Assembly (NCBI RefSeq): GCF_002906575.1
Contig: NZ_CP026309.1
Coordinates: 620,001 to 684,000 of the forward strand
Direction: 5' to 3'
DNA: 64,000 nt
Origin: Salinigranum rubrum
GTDB taxonomy: Archaea > Halobacteriota > Halobacteria > Halobacteriales > Haloferacaceae
Positions 1 through 9,042 of this stretch are shown here, in pieces. The notes below the pieces were generated by a model, which searched no databases, was not told the DNA's origin, and saw only the letters and a list, made by a program, of their open reading frames with translations. Every line of letters starts with the position of its first letter. Position 1 is the stretch's first letter. The translations under genes were made by a program, and so were the position numbers.

Positions 1-15
1 CCCGGCGCCGACCAC

Positions 16-80
16 CGGTCGTGGCGGTACTGACACACCTCACGAAAGGACTGCGCGAACCCAACGGGCCGTGCGGGACC
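16..80 (-). pseudogene. Remnant of a small zinc-ribbon gene (3' half)
   Basis: Reading the minus strand across this stretch gives a peptide containing PVGFAQSFREVCQYRHDR. It lines up almost residue for residue with the C-terminal half of the intact 49-residue zinc-ribbon protein encoded at 2773-2922 (PAGLAQFFCEVCDYRHDR). The first cysteine of the second CxxC pair has become arginine, and no first CxxC knuckle can be found upstream in any frame. It is therefore a decayed copy and not a functional gene. It sits just downstream of the chemotaxis transducer gene, on the same strand. The match is seen directly; origin by duplication is inference. Confidence 0.6.
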
Positions 81-163
81 GGACGATTCGGGCGTTCTCC
101 CGCGTGTGTTCGAGACGCCAACTCGGTGCTCTCTCCTCTCGGTTCTCGTCTATCGTTATCGAC

Positions 164-2251
164 TCATCGACTCGCGTCGACCCCACCGTCGGCTCGTGCG
201 GACGCCGTGCTCGTGTCCCCACTCGGTGACGCGGATTCGATCGGACCGCTCTCGGGCGTGGTCGGGGACGCCTCGGCCCGCACCTCGAACTTCGAGACCT
301 GGTCGTGGAGGTCGTCGGCGAGTGCGGAGACGCGTTTGATCGTCGTCGACGCCTCCGACAGCGAGGCGGCCTGCTCTTCGGTCGCCGCGGAGACGTTGCT
401 CGCCTCGGCCGCCGCCTGGTCGCTCGCGCTGGCCACCTCGCCGACCATCGCGACGACCTCTTCGGCGGAGGCAGCCTGGTCGCCGGTGGCGTCGTTGATC
501 TCCTGGATGCCGCTCTCGGCGTTCTCGATAGCGTCGGAAATCTCGTCGAACATCGCCACCGCGTTCTCGATGGTCTCCGAGCCCGACTCGACGCGCGCTG
601 TCATCTCGCGGATGCCGTCGACCGTCTCGCTCGTCGTCGACTGGACCTCGTTGATGCGACGCTCGATGTCGGACGTCTCCCTCGCGGCCTCCCCTGCCAG
701 CTCTTTTATCTCGTCCGCGACGACGGCGAACCCTTCGCCGGCCTCGCCGACGCGGGCGGCTTCGATCGAGGCGTTCAGCGCGAGCAGGTTCGTCTGCTCG
801 GCGATATCGGTGATGATGTCGACGACCGCTCCGATCTCGCCCATCTCCGTTTCGAGGGCCGCGACCCGCGATGCGGCCTCCTTCGCCTGCGCTTCCATGG
901 CCTGTATCTCGCTGGTCGCCTCGGACGCGTACTCCTTCCCTTCGATCCCTCGCTCGACGGCGGTCGACGCCGTGTCGGTGACCTCGTCGGTCGACGCGGC
1001 GATCTCCTCGACGGTCGCCGATAGCTCGGTCATCTCCTCCGAGATCCGCTGGAGGTTCTCGTTCTGTTCCTCGGCGCCTTGGGAGACTTCCTCGACGGAG
1101 CCCGCTACCTCCTCGCTGGCGATTTCGATCTCCTCGACGCTGGCCGTCACCTCCTCGCTCGACGCGGCTACCTCGTCGGCGACGCGCTGGACGGTGGTGA
1201 GGCTCGCGCTCAACTGATCGATGCCGTTCTGGAGGTTCACGAGCACCCTGCCGTACGTCCCGGGAGCGTCGGTGTCGAGCGTCTGATCGAGGTCTCCCCG
1301 TTCGAGGTCCTCGCTCGCTGCGGAGATCTGGTCGAACCCGGCCGAGAGCTGTTTCACTCCCGCTTCGAGCGAGCCCATGACGTCCCCGTAGGTGCCCGGG
1401 TAGTCCGTCTCGACCTCCTGATTCAGCTCGCCCGTCTGGACGTTCCGGCTGATCCGTTCGAGTTCTCCGAACAGTCCCTGCAGGTTCCGCTGCATCTCGT
1501 TGAACGCCTCGACCATCTGCCCGATTTCGTCGTCCTCGACGTGGTCGTCGACCGTGGCGTCGAGGTCGCCCTGACTGATGGCGACCGCACACTCAGAGAG
1601 CCGTTCGACGGGTCTGGTGATGCGCCGTGAGACGAACAGGCCGATGCCGATGGCGGCGACGAACGCCCCGACGGTCAGCCCCAGTATCTCCAGTTGTGTC
1701 TGGCGGGCGGTCCGGTCGGCGACGGCGACCTGTGTCTCCAGATCGGACTGTGCGGACGCTTCGATGGCGTGTGCCTCCGACTCCATCTCGGTTCGGAGCG
1801 CGTCCATCTCCGCCGCCGTCTGTGCGGCGCGCTCGGTCTCGCCGGCCGCTTGCGCCTCGAAGAACTCCTCGGCGAGCCGGTCGTACTCGTCGTGCTGGGT
1901 CCGAATCGTGGCGAGCTGTTCTTCCTGCGTCTCGCTCAGATGGGTCCCCGCTAACCCCTGTGCCTCCTCGGTGAACTTCTCGCTCGCCGTGTTGAACTCC
2001 TCGTGTGCTCCCGGCTTTCCGAGCTGGGCAGCTTGGACCGCTGCTCGCTGTTGTTCGATCGCGATCACCATCTCCGCGGAGTGGTCCATCTTGAGTCCGT
2101 CCTCCGCGATCAGGTGGGCCTCTTCGTCGATCGTGGTGACGCCCTGGTACCCGACGAACCCCGTCACACCGACGAGCAGTGCAACGAGGACGAACGCGAG
2201 TATCAGCTTCGGCCCGAGATTGACTCCGTCGATTTTTATCTTCTCTATCAT
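164..2251 (-). CDS. Methyl-accepting chemotaxis transducer (Htr type), 695 aa
   Basis: Membrane receptor that controls the CheA kinase and so flagellar (archaellum) switching. One membrane segment lies at about residues 15-38 and a second at 188-208. They enclose a roughly 150-residue helical, Glu/Ala-rich extracytoplasmic sensor like the four-helix-bundle class. A HAMP domain follows at about 207-262, then a HAMP-like repeat to about 345 in which the pattern [16 protein letters not shown] recurs as [16 protein letters not shown]. The long signalling coiled coil carries the conserved hairpin tip at about 476-505 ([20 protein letters not shown]). The Ser/Thr/Pro-rich tail of about 35 residues is ordinary for the family. 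Start ATG at 2251. The ligand cannot be inferred. No che or arl genes lie nearby, so this is an orphan receptor. Confidence 0.96.
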   Translation of the reverse strand: MIEKIKIDGVNLGPKLILAFVLVALLVGVTGFVGYQGVTTIDEEAHLIAEDGLKMDHSAEMVIAIEQQRAAVQAAQLGKPGAHEEFNTASEKFTEEAQGLAGTHLSETQEEQLATIRTQHDEYDRLAEEFFEAQAAGETERAAQTAAEMDALRTEMESEAHAIEASAQSDLETQVAVADRTARQTQLEILGLTVGAFVAAIGIGLFVSRRITRPVERLSECAVAISQGDLDATVDDHVEDDEIGQMVEAFNEMQRNLQGLFGELERISRNVQTGELNQEVETDYPGTYGDVMGSLEAGVKQLSAGFDQISAASEDLERGDLDQTLDTDAPGTYGRVLVNLQNGIDQLSASLTTVQRVADEVAASSEEVTASVEEIEIASEEVAGSVEEVSQGAEEQNENLQRISEEMTELSATVEEIAASTDEVTDTASTAVERGIEGKEYASEATSEIQAMEAQAKEAASRVAALETEMGEIGAVVDIITDIAEQTNLLALNASIEAARVGEAGEGFAVVADEIKELAGEAARETSDIERRINEVQSTTSETVDGIREMTARVESGSETIENAVAMFDEISDAIENAESGIQEINDATGDQAASAEEVVAMVGEVASASDQAAAEASNVSAATEEQAASLSEASTTIKRVSALADDLHDQVSKFEVRAEASPTTPESGPIESASPSGDTSTASARADGGVDASR

Positions 2252-2772
2252 GTATGGTATGCTGATTGACCGACCAACCGACGAGTTTTTTGAGGAGTCA
2301 ACCCGTCTCGTCGTCCGGACAAACCCCTTTTTCGCTCCAGCTCGGCCATTTCATTCAGCTATATTGAACACTCTCGAAGATGTGATATGAACGTTCTCGT
2401 CTGAGTATTATGCTTGATATATACCCCCTACGATGTGGTATGTACGGCGCTGTACTTCGTGAGTTCATATTCCATTATGCAATATTCACATCGACATCGA
2501 CACCTGCGCACTGACCTCAACGGCCGAGAGTACCTCTGATACTAAAACTGCTGTAGCCGCTCGTGGGACGGGTCTATTCGGTGCTGATCCGATAGCGTCT
2601 GGTATCCCCGAGTCCGAGACCCCGACTCCGACGAACCGATGGTACCGATACCGGCACGCCTCACAGACGAACTGTGCGGGGGGCCGGACGCCGCTGCCGT
2701 GGCTCTCGTTCCACAACGCGGGCCGCTTCGGACGAGAGCGCCGAAGACGCTTCAGTCGGGCCGTCTCTCCGT
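2252..2772. other. Transducer upstream region
   Basis: AT-rich stretches at about 2395-2490 probably hold the promoter of the transducer gene. The only coding trace is the zinc-ribbon remnant listed at 2626-2716. Open frames here are otherwise short and without recognisable motifs. Confidence 0.5.
2626..2716 (-). pseudogene. Second remnant of the zinc-ribbon gene
   Basis: On the minus strand this stretch encodes SGVRPPAQFVCEACRYRYHR, which aligns with the C-terminal knuckle of the intact zinc-ribbon protein just upstream at 2773-2922. The CxxC pair is kept, but the matching N-terminal CxxC half is absent and the frame runs on into unrelated sequence. It is best read as a truncated duplicate. 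Together with the copy at 16-80 it brackets the transducer gene. Confidence 0.55.
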
Positions 2773-2922
2773 TTACGAGTTGATGAGTCGGTCGTGGCGG
2801 TAGTCACACACCTCACAGAAGAACTGCGCGAGGCCGGCCGGTTGCGTCCCGCTGAACAGCATCTCCGTGTCACACGAGGGGCAGTACTGGGCGGGAATCT
2901 CTTCGGGCCGCTGGAGCTTCAT
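2773..2922 (-). CDS. Small zinc-ribbon protein, 49 aa
   Basis: A 49-residue protein with two CxxC knuckles, CPSC near residue 13 and CEVC near residue 38, spaced as in a single treble-clef or zinc-ribbon fold. It is cytoplasmic, with no signal or membrane segment. I chose the ATG at 2922 (protein begins MKLQRPEE). A longer in-frame extension to 3018 is basic and has no family character. Such one-domain proteins are abundant in haloarchaea and mostly uncharacterised; DNA, RNA or protein binding are all possible. Two decayed copies of its 3' half lie nearby at 16-80 and 2626-2716. Confidence 0.7.
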   Translation of the reverse strand: MKLQRPEEIPAQYCPSCDTEMLFSGTQPAGLAQFFCEVCDYRHDRLINS

Positions 2923-3057
2923 GTGTGGTACTGTCTTGCGGGTACTGCTATTAAATCCTAACCATCTTCCATAGGATTTTCTCGACTCACCGTGGATTTT
3001 GCGTCGAGACGTCCTCAAGAAACCGGACGGACCGGCCCTCTGTGCCCCACGCGGGTT

Positions 3058-3111
3058 GGGGGATTCGATACCGTCCGCCGCGGCGGGGGATTGATACCGT
3101 CCGCGCGCGAC
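3058..3111. repeat. Short imperfect tandem duplication
   Basis: Two adjacent copies of a roughly 27 bp unit beginning GGGGGATT and sharing GATACCGTCCGC, differing by one inserted base and a few changes. It lies directly upstream of the small membrane protein gene at 3120. It may be slippage with no function, or may alter promoter spacing. Confidence 0.5.
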
Positions 3112-3119
3112 GCGGGGGT

Positions 3120-3356
3120 ATGGACGAGACGGCCGGGTCGACGCCCGACGCGCGCGGGGAGCGTGGACTGGACCGGACTGCGCTCGGGTACGCCCTGCTC
3201 TTTTCGGTCCCCGTCTGGATCGGCGTCACGGTGATGATGCTGAAGGTGACGGGAGGACGCCCGCTCGCGCTCGTCGTCGCTCCCGGACTCGTCGTCGGTG
3301 GCGGCGTCTTCGCGCTCGTCGTCCTCGCCGCACGCGGGGGGTACGACACGAGATGA
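3120..3356 (+). CDS. Small two-TM membrane protein, 78 aa
   Basis: A 78-residue protein with an acidic N-terminus of about 25 residues, then two hydrophobic segments at about residues 25-45 and 50-70 separated by a short loop (TGGRPLA). This hairpin topology is common among uncharacterised haloarchaeal membrane proteins. The ATG at 3120 is preferred to an in-frame ATG at 3042, because the longer form adds an arginine-rich stretch that comes from the tandem duplication. Function is unknown. It converges with the membrane protein gene on the other strand. Confidence 0.65.
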   Translation: MDETAGSTPDARGERGLDRTALGYALLFSVPVWIGVTVMMLKVTGGRPLALVVAPGLVVGGGVFALVVLAARGGYDTR

Positions 3357-3434
3357 GAGACGCCACCGCGTCACCGGTCCGTCGTTAGCGGGACGCTGTG
3401 ACCGTCTGCCGGCGGCGTCCGGGTCCGAGTCGAG

Positions 3435-4448
3435 TCAGTTGTCGGCTGGCGTCGCCTCCTCCTTCGGGGCGGCCAGCGTGAACGGCGTGATGGCGATGGT
3501 GCGCTCGGCGACGCTGGCGAGTCGGAGCACGTACGCGAACAGCACCGCCAGCGGTGCGATGGCGACCGTGATCGCGAGCGGCACGACCCCGAAAAGCATC
3601 TCGGGGGAGAAGACGTCGAACCCGACGGCGAAGGTTCGGAGCACGAACACGGAGACGACCACCGCCGGTACCCCGACGTAGAGGAGGTGCCGGGACAGCG
3701 CTGCCAGTTCCTGCTGGACGTACACGGTCTTGAGGTACTGACGCGCGACGTCGATCTGCTTGAGCCGAACCACGAGGTCGTCGAGCGCCTCGTTGACCTC
3801 CTCCGGGTAGGCGTCGCCGTGCTTCGCACGGAGCTGACGAAGCTGATAGATCGACTCTCCGTGGTTCGTCGAGAGCGTGACCGCCAGCGCGCCGAACACC
3901 GACACGTCGGGGTTCGAAACCGACGTGATGACCGCGTCGATCTGTTCGTCGAGTCGCTCTGTGTGTGCTATCAACTCGTCTCGTCGTTCCCCGTCGACCG
4001 TGTCGAGATGTTCCTGCGCCTGATCGATGATCTCCGCACTCGAGTCGTGGAGCATGTGGAGGAACTCCGTCGGCGTCACGGGAGCGACCTCCAGGTTCAT
4101 CGTCTCCTCGATGGCCTCCCGATACGCGTTCGTTCCTTCGATCTGTTCGCGGAGTTCGCCCGGACTGCCGAGCTGGCGCGAGATGACGAGCTGGGAGATG
4201 GAGAGGATGATGGTTATCAGCGTGAAGTTGCCCCCGACGAGCGCGCTGAACAGGTAGAGGAGCGGCGCGACCTGTTCCTGATTGACGCCGCCGATGAACA
4301 CGTCGACCCCCACGAGCAGTCCGTACACGGCTCCCAGCATTCCAGCTGCGATGAGGAGTCGATTCCCGGTGATGAAGACGAACCGCCAGGCGGCGAAGAG
4401 CCATCCCCGGTCGTCGTGGTCCGGGACCGTCGGCGAGTAGTCGCTCAC
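3435..4448 (-). CDS. Membrane protein with long soluble helical middle, about 337 aa
   Basis: The N-terminal part has two membrane segments (around GNRLLIAAGMLGAVYGLL and LLYLFSALVGGNFTLITIIL). A soluble Glu/Asp-rich alpha-helical region of about 150 residues follows, then two further hydrophobic segments before a charged C-terminus. The GTG at 4448 is chosen as start. Upstream in-frame sequence to 4763 is open but basic, proline/arginine-rich and unlike a haloarchaeal protein. No catalytic motif was recognised. The layout resembles conserved haloarchaeal membrane proteins of unknown function; a role in transport or signalling is only a guess. Confidence 0.75.
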   Translation of the reverse strand: MSDYSPTVPDHDDRGWLFAAWRFVFITGNRLLIAAGMLGAVYGLLVGVDVFIGGVNQEQVAPLLYLFSALVGGNFTLITIILSISQLVISRQLGSPGELREQIEGTNAYREAIEETMNLEVAPVTPTEFLHMLHDSSAEIIDQAQEHLDTVDGERRDELIAHTERLDEQIDAVITSVSNPDVSVFGALAVTLSTNHGESIYQLRQLRAKHGDAYPEEVNEALDDLVVRLKQIDVARQYLKTVYVQQELAALSRHLLYVGVPAVVVSVFVLRTFAVGFDVFSPEMLFGVVPLAITVAIAPLAVLFAYVLRLASVAERTIAITPFTLAAPKEEATPADN

Positions 4449-4889
4449 CGTCGGCTCACCGACATTCGACACACGAATCGGTTCGGTCGTCGGATTGACC
4501 GACCGGCGCCGTCGGGGCGGCGGTTCCTGCGGATCCGTCGATGCGTATCTGGAGAGTCGTCGTTCGGATTCACACGTCGTACGAAGACACTCGCCCCGCC
4601 TCGAAAAGCGGTCTGCCGGTGCCTGCAAGTCGCGTCGTCCCGGGAGCGGTCGTGCGGATCGAGCGCTCGGACGCTGGAATCCGACGAACGGGGAGTGCGT
4701 CGTGAGGAGACCGGACGGAGCGAGACCGATCGGGGCTTGCACGTGCCACCACCGCGTGTTCACGACAGCCCGGGGCGGTAGAACGTCCGACCGCAGGCGA
4801 CCGCGGTTCGGGAGCCGCGCGCCGCTCGCGCAGTCTCGGCGCTCGCCACCCGGTGGTCGCGGGCGACGGAGCGTCCGACGCCCGCCGAG
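4449..4889. other. No gene seen
   Basis: About 440 bases between the membrane protein and the PGF-type remnant. Open frames exist on both strands but all are Arg/Pro/Ser-rich with no domain, as expected from GC bias. It may be further decayed sequence of the neighbouring pseudogene. Confidence 0.4.
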
Positions 4890-5394
4890 GGGGGACGACC
4901 AACACCGGCGCCGACCACCGCTCCGACGCCGACCCCGGGAGTCGTCGTCTCGGAGGTGGCTGCCGTCCGCACGCCCGCTTCGTCGGCCCCGCTCTTTCGT
5001 CCGCTGCCGTTTCGGACGCGGAGTCGGCGGTAGCGCCGTCCGTCGTCGCCGCGTCCGAGTCCGGTTCGATCTCTTCGCTCTCGCTGTCAGCGGCGTCGCC
5101 GCCGGCCGGACTGGCCCCGGTCGTGGTCTCCTGACGGCCGCTGCGTCGGTCGACCGCGAACCGCGAGAATCGGGGCGTGTCGGCTTCGAGGACGACCACG
5201 TCCGTCGACCTCGGGCGAACGTCGGCGTTGAGGGCGCGGGTTTCGAGTTCGGTCCACTCGCCGTCGTGTTCGTGGTCGATGCTGAGGTCGGACGGGGCGA
5301 GTCCGCGCGCCGCGACGCCGGCGTGGCCGACTGCGATGGTGATAGTCGAGGGCGCTCCGCGCGACCCGTCGGCCACGGAGATGTCGATGATCAC
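4890..5394 (-). pseudogene. Remnant of a PGF-pre-PGF / PGF-CTERM surface protein
   Basis: The first about 60 residues read from 5394 downward (motifs GHAGVAARGLAPSDLSI, DGEWTELET and ADTPRFSRFAV) look like the PGF-pre-PGF domain found just before the C-terminal anchor of haloarchaeal surface proteins. A Ser/Glu/Asp/Thr-rich linker follows, as expected. In a different frame, near 4972, comes a TTTPGVGVGAVVGAG stretch like the start of a PGF-CTERM archaeosortase signal, but its hydrophobic run and basic end are spoiled. No large N-terminal ectodomain exists upstream. The gene therefore looks truncated at its 5' end and frameshifted at about 4975. Family assignment is by pattern; loss of function is inference. 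Confidence 0.5.
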
Positions 5395-5637
5395 GAACGC
5401 GGTTCGTCGGTCGGTCGCTGTCGCGTCGTCGGTACGGTCCTTATCGGATCCGGTGCTTCGTCGGTCGTCGAGTCAATACGTCCGTACGACTGCACGGTTC
5501 GCCACACCACTCGCGTCCGTCCGGCGGCGCGCCGAACGGTCGCTCCGGCGGCGTGGCGTCCCCCCGTTCTCCTCTCCCCCTCCGACCGATTGGTGCAACG
5601 CCGATACGAGGCCGCCGCGGCAGTGACCAGGAGGCCG

Positions 5638-5886
5638 TTACAGGTTCGAGGCGAGTCGGACCTCGTCGTCGGTCACCGTCGCAACCGCCTCTTCTTGGAG
5701 CGGGTAGCCGTCCTCGTCGTCGATGTCTTCCCACCCGAGGGCCGTGGTGATCTTCGTCGTGATTCCGGGGTCGGGGTCGACGTACGCCGTCCCGTGTTCG
5801 ACTGCGCTGATGATACCGACTTCGTCACCATCGCCGTTGACGACACTCTTCCCGACGTCTTCGTCTGTGAACTGGACTGATTGCAT
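5638..5886 (-). CDS. PRC-barrel-like small protein, 82 aa
   Basis: An acidic 82-residue protein with the haloarchaeal PRC-barrel-like pattern: FTDEDVGKSVVNGDGDEVGIISAVEHG, then YVDPDPG, then GWEDID and a C-terminal acidic strand. PRC barrels form small beta-barrel modules used in RNA processing and electron-transfer proteins; the haloarchaeal stand-alone versions have no assigned function. The ATG at 5886 gives a start typical of the family; the longer open frame upstream is not protein-like. It is transcribed divergently from the HTH regulator at 6044. Confidence 0.8.
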   Translation of the reverse strand: MQSVQFTDEDVGKSVVNGDGDEVGIISAVEHGTAYVDPDPGITTKITTALGWEDIDDEDGYPLQEEAVATVTDDEVRLASNL

Positions 5887-6004
5887 CGCGTATTCACGTC
5901 TCGTCCCGTCAGGCTTCCTCGTACTGCTTGCATCTGCGGCCGCCCGTGAGGGTGGCTTTTCGCCCCCTGAATTGTCATTCAAACGCGACAGTCGTGACGA
6001 CGGA

Positions 6005-6017
6005 GAGAAAGTTTCTC
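6005..6017. promoter_or_regulatory. 13-bp perfect palindrome before the HTH gene
   Basis: GAGAAAGTTTCTC is a perfect dyad centred 33 bp before the ATG at 6044. That is where the TATA/BRE region of a haloarchaeal promoter should be, so it could be an operator for autoregulation. Function is inferred from position only. Confidence 0.35.
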
Positions 6018-6043
6018 GTATCTCCATCACACGGCGTACAGAT

Positions 6044-6712
6044 ATGCCCACGATTGTATCTGGTACCATCCCCGCGGACGAGTTCGCGCTCAGCTACTCG
6101 CTGGAGACGCTCCCGGAGCTGATGTTCGAGGTCGAGCGAGTCGTCTCCAGCGGTACCGACGCGCTGATGCCGCTGCTGTGGGTTCGCGGCGCCGACAGGG
6201 AACGCGTCGAGGAAACGCTCGAGGAGGACCCCACGACCGACAACGTCACGCTCCTCGGTGATTTCGGCGACGAGTGGCTGTTCCGTATGGAGTGGGTGGG
6301 ACACATCGACCTCATGGTCCAGATGCTCGTCAACAGCGAGGCGACCGTCCTCGACGCGGTCGGCCACGAGAGCCAGTGGCGTCTTCGGATGCTCTACCCG
6401 CGCCGGTCGCTCTTCTCCAAGACCCACGAGTTCTGCGAGGAACACGGGCTCAGCTTCGACGTCAGGTCGATTCGCGAACTCGACGCCGAGCCCGCCGGCC
6501 GGTACGGGCTCACGAAGGACCAGTACGAGGTCCTCGCCACGGCGGCGTCGGAGGGCTACTTCGAGGTCCCGCGCGCAGTGACGCTTCAGGAACTCGCCGA
6601 GGAGTTCGACGTCTCCCACCAGGCGGTCTCCGAGCGCCTCCGCCGAGCCACGAACGCGCTCGTCGAGGACACGCTGTTCGTCGGGATGAACGAACTGGAC
6701 AGCGGCGCGTGA
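6044..6712 (+). CDS. HTH-10 (bacterio-opsin activator type) regulator, 222 aa
   Basis: A transcription regulator with the two-part architecture of the haloarchaeal bat/HTH-10 family. The N-terminal sensor-like region of about 150 residues is alpha/beta and acidic. The C-terminal domain begins at LTKDQYEVL and contains the recognition helix region LQELAEEFDVSHQAVSERLRRA. It lacks PAS or GAF domains, so any signal would be sensed by the short N-terminal domain. ATG at 6044. It is divergent from the PRC-barrel gene, and a perfect palindrome at 6005-6017 overlaps its promoter. Target genes are unknown. Confidence 0.88.
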   Translation: MPTIVSGTIPADEFALSYSLETLPELMFEVERVVSSGTDALMPLLWVRGADRERVEETLEEDPTTDNVTLLGDFGDEWLFRMEWVGHIDLMVQMLVNSEATVLDAVGHESQWRLRMLYPRRSLFSKTHEFCEEHGLSFDVRSIRELDAEPAGRYGLTKDQYEVLATAASEGYFEVPRAVTLQELAEEFDVSHQAVSERLRRATNALVEDTLFVGMNELDSGA

Positions 6713-6761
6713 CGCCGTCGGGGCAACCAACGCTTAATACTGTGTAGTGGTACCTCTTCGC

Positions 6762-7064
6762 ATGGTCGAGACCGTCTGGGTCCCGCTCGTCGGCGCCACG
6801 GTGGGCGCCGTCGGGCTGGTGGCCGTCCTCTTCGCGCTGTACAGCCGGAACCGCCCCGCCGCGATGCAGGGCCCGCTCGGAACCGGTGTCTCCCTGCTCA
6901 CTATCGCCGCCGGCGTGGCCGTGCTCTTGGTCGGCGAGGCCGCCCACGGCGCTGGCGCCCTCGTCTACGTGGGGGGCGTCGTCGCGCTCGTCGGCGTCGG
7001 CGTCCTCACCGGCATCATCGCCATGGTCCCCCACCCCGAAGGGGAGGCCGAGACCGGTCACTGA
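6762..7064 (+). CDS. Small membrane protein, three TM segments, 100 aa
   Basis: A 100-residue hydrophobic protein with segments at about residues 5-25, 40-60 and 65-88, separated by short polar loops (YSRNRPAAMQGP) and ending in an acidic tail. ATG at 6762 (MVETVW), preferred over a GTG five codons upstream. It faces the minus-strand membrane-protein operon tail to tail and may belong to the same respiratory or membrane neighbourhood, but nothing identifies its role. Confidence 0.72.
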   Translation: MVETVWVPLVGATVGAVGLVAVLFALYSRNRPAAMQGPLGTGVSLLTIAAGVAVLLVGEAAHGAGALVYVGGVVALVGVGVLTGIIAMVPHPEGEAETGH

Positions 7065-7120
7065 CCAGTCTCTTCTCGGTTGCCCCTCGTACGCACTGGA
7101 CGACGGACGAGTAGTTCGGC

Positions 7121-7408
7121 TCACCCGGCGATGCTGAACGCGACGATGGAGGAGATGATGAACGCCGCGTACAGCGCGCCGAGGGCGAACAGCACCTTCA
7201 GGTGGTAGACGAACAGGTCGTCGGACTCCTCGTCGAGCACCGCCTCGTAGCTCTCGCGTTCGGTCGCCGTCGCGCGGTCCGGATGCACCTCGGCGACGTG
7301 CAATACCTGGAAGCGCTCGCGGCGGAACGGGCGCTCACAGTACGGACAGGTCGCTTCGGGGGTCTCTCCGTCGGGAACGGCGGTTTCGGGGTTGGGGTGG
7401 TGGTTCAT
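7121..7408 (-). CDS. C2H2-type zinc finger with C-terminal TM anchor, 95 aa
   Basis: The N-terminal half carries CPYC, followed 12 residues later by HVAEVH, a C2H2-like zinc-binding pattern. An acidic linker leads to one hydrophobic segment at about residues 72-93 that should anchor it with the finger in the cytoplasm. ATG at 7408. It is the last gene of a minus-strand set of five membrane-protein genes, 8 bp after its upstream neighbour, so co-transcription is likely. Haloarchaeal proteins of this kind are often found among cytochrome-oxidase-associated genes (from memory); no oxidase gene is in this window. Confidence 0.78.
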   Translation of the reverse strand: MNHHPNPETAVPDGETPEATCPYCERPFRRERFQVLHVAEVHPDRATATERESYEAVLDEESDDLFVYHLKVLFALGALYAAFIISSIVAFSIAG

Positions 7409-7416
7409 CTCGTGAG

Positions 7417-9042
7417 TCAGGTGACGGGTGCGGCGAACGGTTGAGCGACGATCCAGAGGCTCGTCATCGTGTAGACGATCATCACGACGACGAACGGGTA
7501 CTGGCTCCGAATGGGCTGGAGCCGTCCGGGGAACAGTTCGAACGCGCGGGCGTGGGCGACCCACACGGCCAGGAGGTGACCGGCGACGACGAACCCCAAC
7601 TGGAGGCTCCCGAACCACGCCGGCAACGAGAGGAGGGGGACGCTCGTCGGGGCCGAGAGCGGCGAGAGCGCGAGCGTGCCGAGTGCAGGCGCGAGCGAGA
7701 GGAAGTAGCCGAGGAAGTGCGCGACGTGATAGCCCGCGGCGATGGGGACGAGCGCGGGGGCGAACCACCCCGCGACGAACCGGGTGGTGACGTACGTCTC
7801 GGCCGTCTCCCCCACGAACCGCGTCGAGGCGTGGTAGACGAGGAGGAAGAGGCCGAAGCCGACGACGGCGGTGACGAGGTGAGTGAGCAGGGGAGGGACG
7901 ACGAGCGCGAGCGCGCGGACGACGCCGTTCCACGCGGGCGTCGAGACGAGGCCGTCGTACGTCGTCGCCCAGAGGAGCGCGACGACGAACGCGACGTCGT
8001 CGCGTCCCATCGCGCGAGGGTAGCGGACGAGCGCCGTCCCCGGGAGCGTCAGCGTCGCCGCCGCGCCTGTGCGCTCTTCGGCGGTCGTCGTCGACCGTCG
8101 AACGGCTGCCGTTCCCTCTGTCTCGCCCGGTTCGGTTCCTTCGCGGTCCCCCTCTGCTCTTTCGCCGTCCCGCTCGTCCGGGAGGGCGACGCCGCCGTCG
8201 TGGGCTGTCTGCGGGCGCCCCCGGGCGGCTTCCGGCGGTTCGATGATCGGGTCACCCCGTCGAATCGGTGCCACGAGGCCGTAGAGTCTGAACACGCGCG
8301 CGACTGGGTCGACGCGGTCGAACCACACGCGGCCGTAGACGGCCGCTCCGGCGAGCGTGACGAGGGTGTAGCCGGCGACGACGGCGACGAGCGTCGACGG
8401 CCGCTCGCCGACGGGGCTGACGACTTCGAGCCACACCAGTCCGAGGAGGCCGGCGACGCTCGGCCACACGCCGAGCGCCTCCGGGAGCGTCCGCGCTCGG
8501 TCCGTACCGACCCGTCCGCGCACCCGCTCGACGAGCGACGAGAGCGTCAGCCACGGGTTCACGAGCGGCCAACTGTCGGCGAGGAGGTACGTCGACATGG
8601 TGTAGCCCGCCCACCAGCCGACCCACACGGTCAACACGGCGAGGTTCAACAGCGGGTCGCGCGGCCCCACGACGCCGACGACGAGCACCGCGAGGAGGCC
8701 GAGAACGCCGAGCGCCCGAACGACCGGGACGAGTGGACGAACGCCGCCGACGGGCAGGCGGAGTCGGCGGTCGTTGACCTCTCTGATGACCTCGTGGTCG
8801 GTGACGAACGTGGCGAAGAGGAACGAGGCGGCGACGACGCCCCCGCCGGTGACGACGACGAGCCAGAACGGCGCCTGCGCGGACTGGAGCGACCCGCTGA
8901 GCGACCCGGCGTGCGCCAGTGCGGGTCGAGCGAGTCCGACGAGAGCGAGGAGACAACCGACGAACGCGCCAATCGCGCGCGCGCTGACGAGGCGTCGACG
9001 TCGGAGCGGTTTCTCGGGGTTCATCGACCTGGCGGCGGTCAC
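7417..9042 (-). CDS. Polytopic membrane protein, 541 aa
   Basis: It begins with a cleavable-looking signal or first TM (VGCLLALVGLARPALAHAG), then about ten hydrophobic segments. A Glu/Arg/Thr-rich hydrophilic loop of about 80 residues lies in the middle (residues about 280-355). The last third has histidines within or beside membrane helices (LTHLVTAVVGFG, YHVAHFLGYFL, AGHLLAVWVAHA), which could bind haem or metal, but no named family motif was recognised. The GTG start at 9042 overlaps the stop of the upstream gene by four bases, implying translational coupling. Likely part of a respiratory-chain-associated membrane cluster; that is inference. Confidence 0.8.
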   Translation of the reverse strand: MTAARSMNPEKPLRRRRLVSARAIGAFVGCLLALVGLARPALAHAGSLSGSLQSAQAPFWLVVVTGGGVVAASFLFATFVTDHEVIREVNDRRLRLPVGGVRPLVPVVRALGVLGLLAVLVVGVVGPRDPLLNLAVLTVWVGWWAGYTMSTYLLADSWPLVNPWLTLSSLVERVRGRVGTDRARTLPEALGVWPSVAGLLGLVWLEVVSPVGERPSTLVAVVAGYTLVTLAGAAVYGRVWFDRVDPVARVFRLYGLVAPIRRGDPIIEPPEAARGRPQTAHDGGVALPDERDGERAEGDREGTEPGETEGTAAVRRSTTTAEERTGAAATLTLPGTALVRYPRAMGRDDVAFVVALLWATTYDGLVSTPAWNGVVRALALVVPPLLTHLVTAVVGFGLFLLVYHASTRFVGETAETYVTTRFVAGWFAPALVPIAAGYHVAHFLGYFLSLAPALGTLALSPLSAPTSVPLLSLPAWFGSLQLGFVVAGHLLAVWVAHARAFELFPGRLQPIRSQYPFVVVMIVYTMTSLWIVAQPFAAPVT

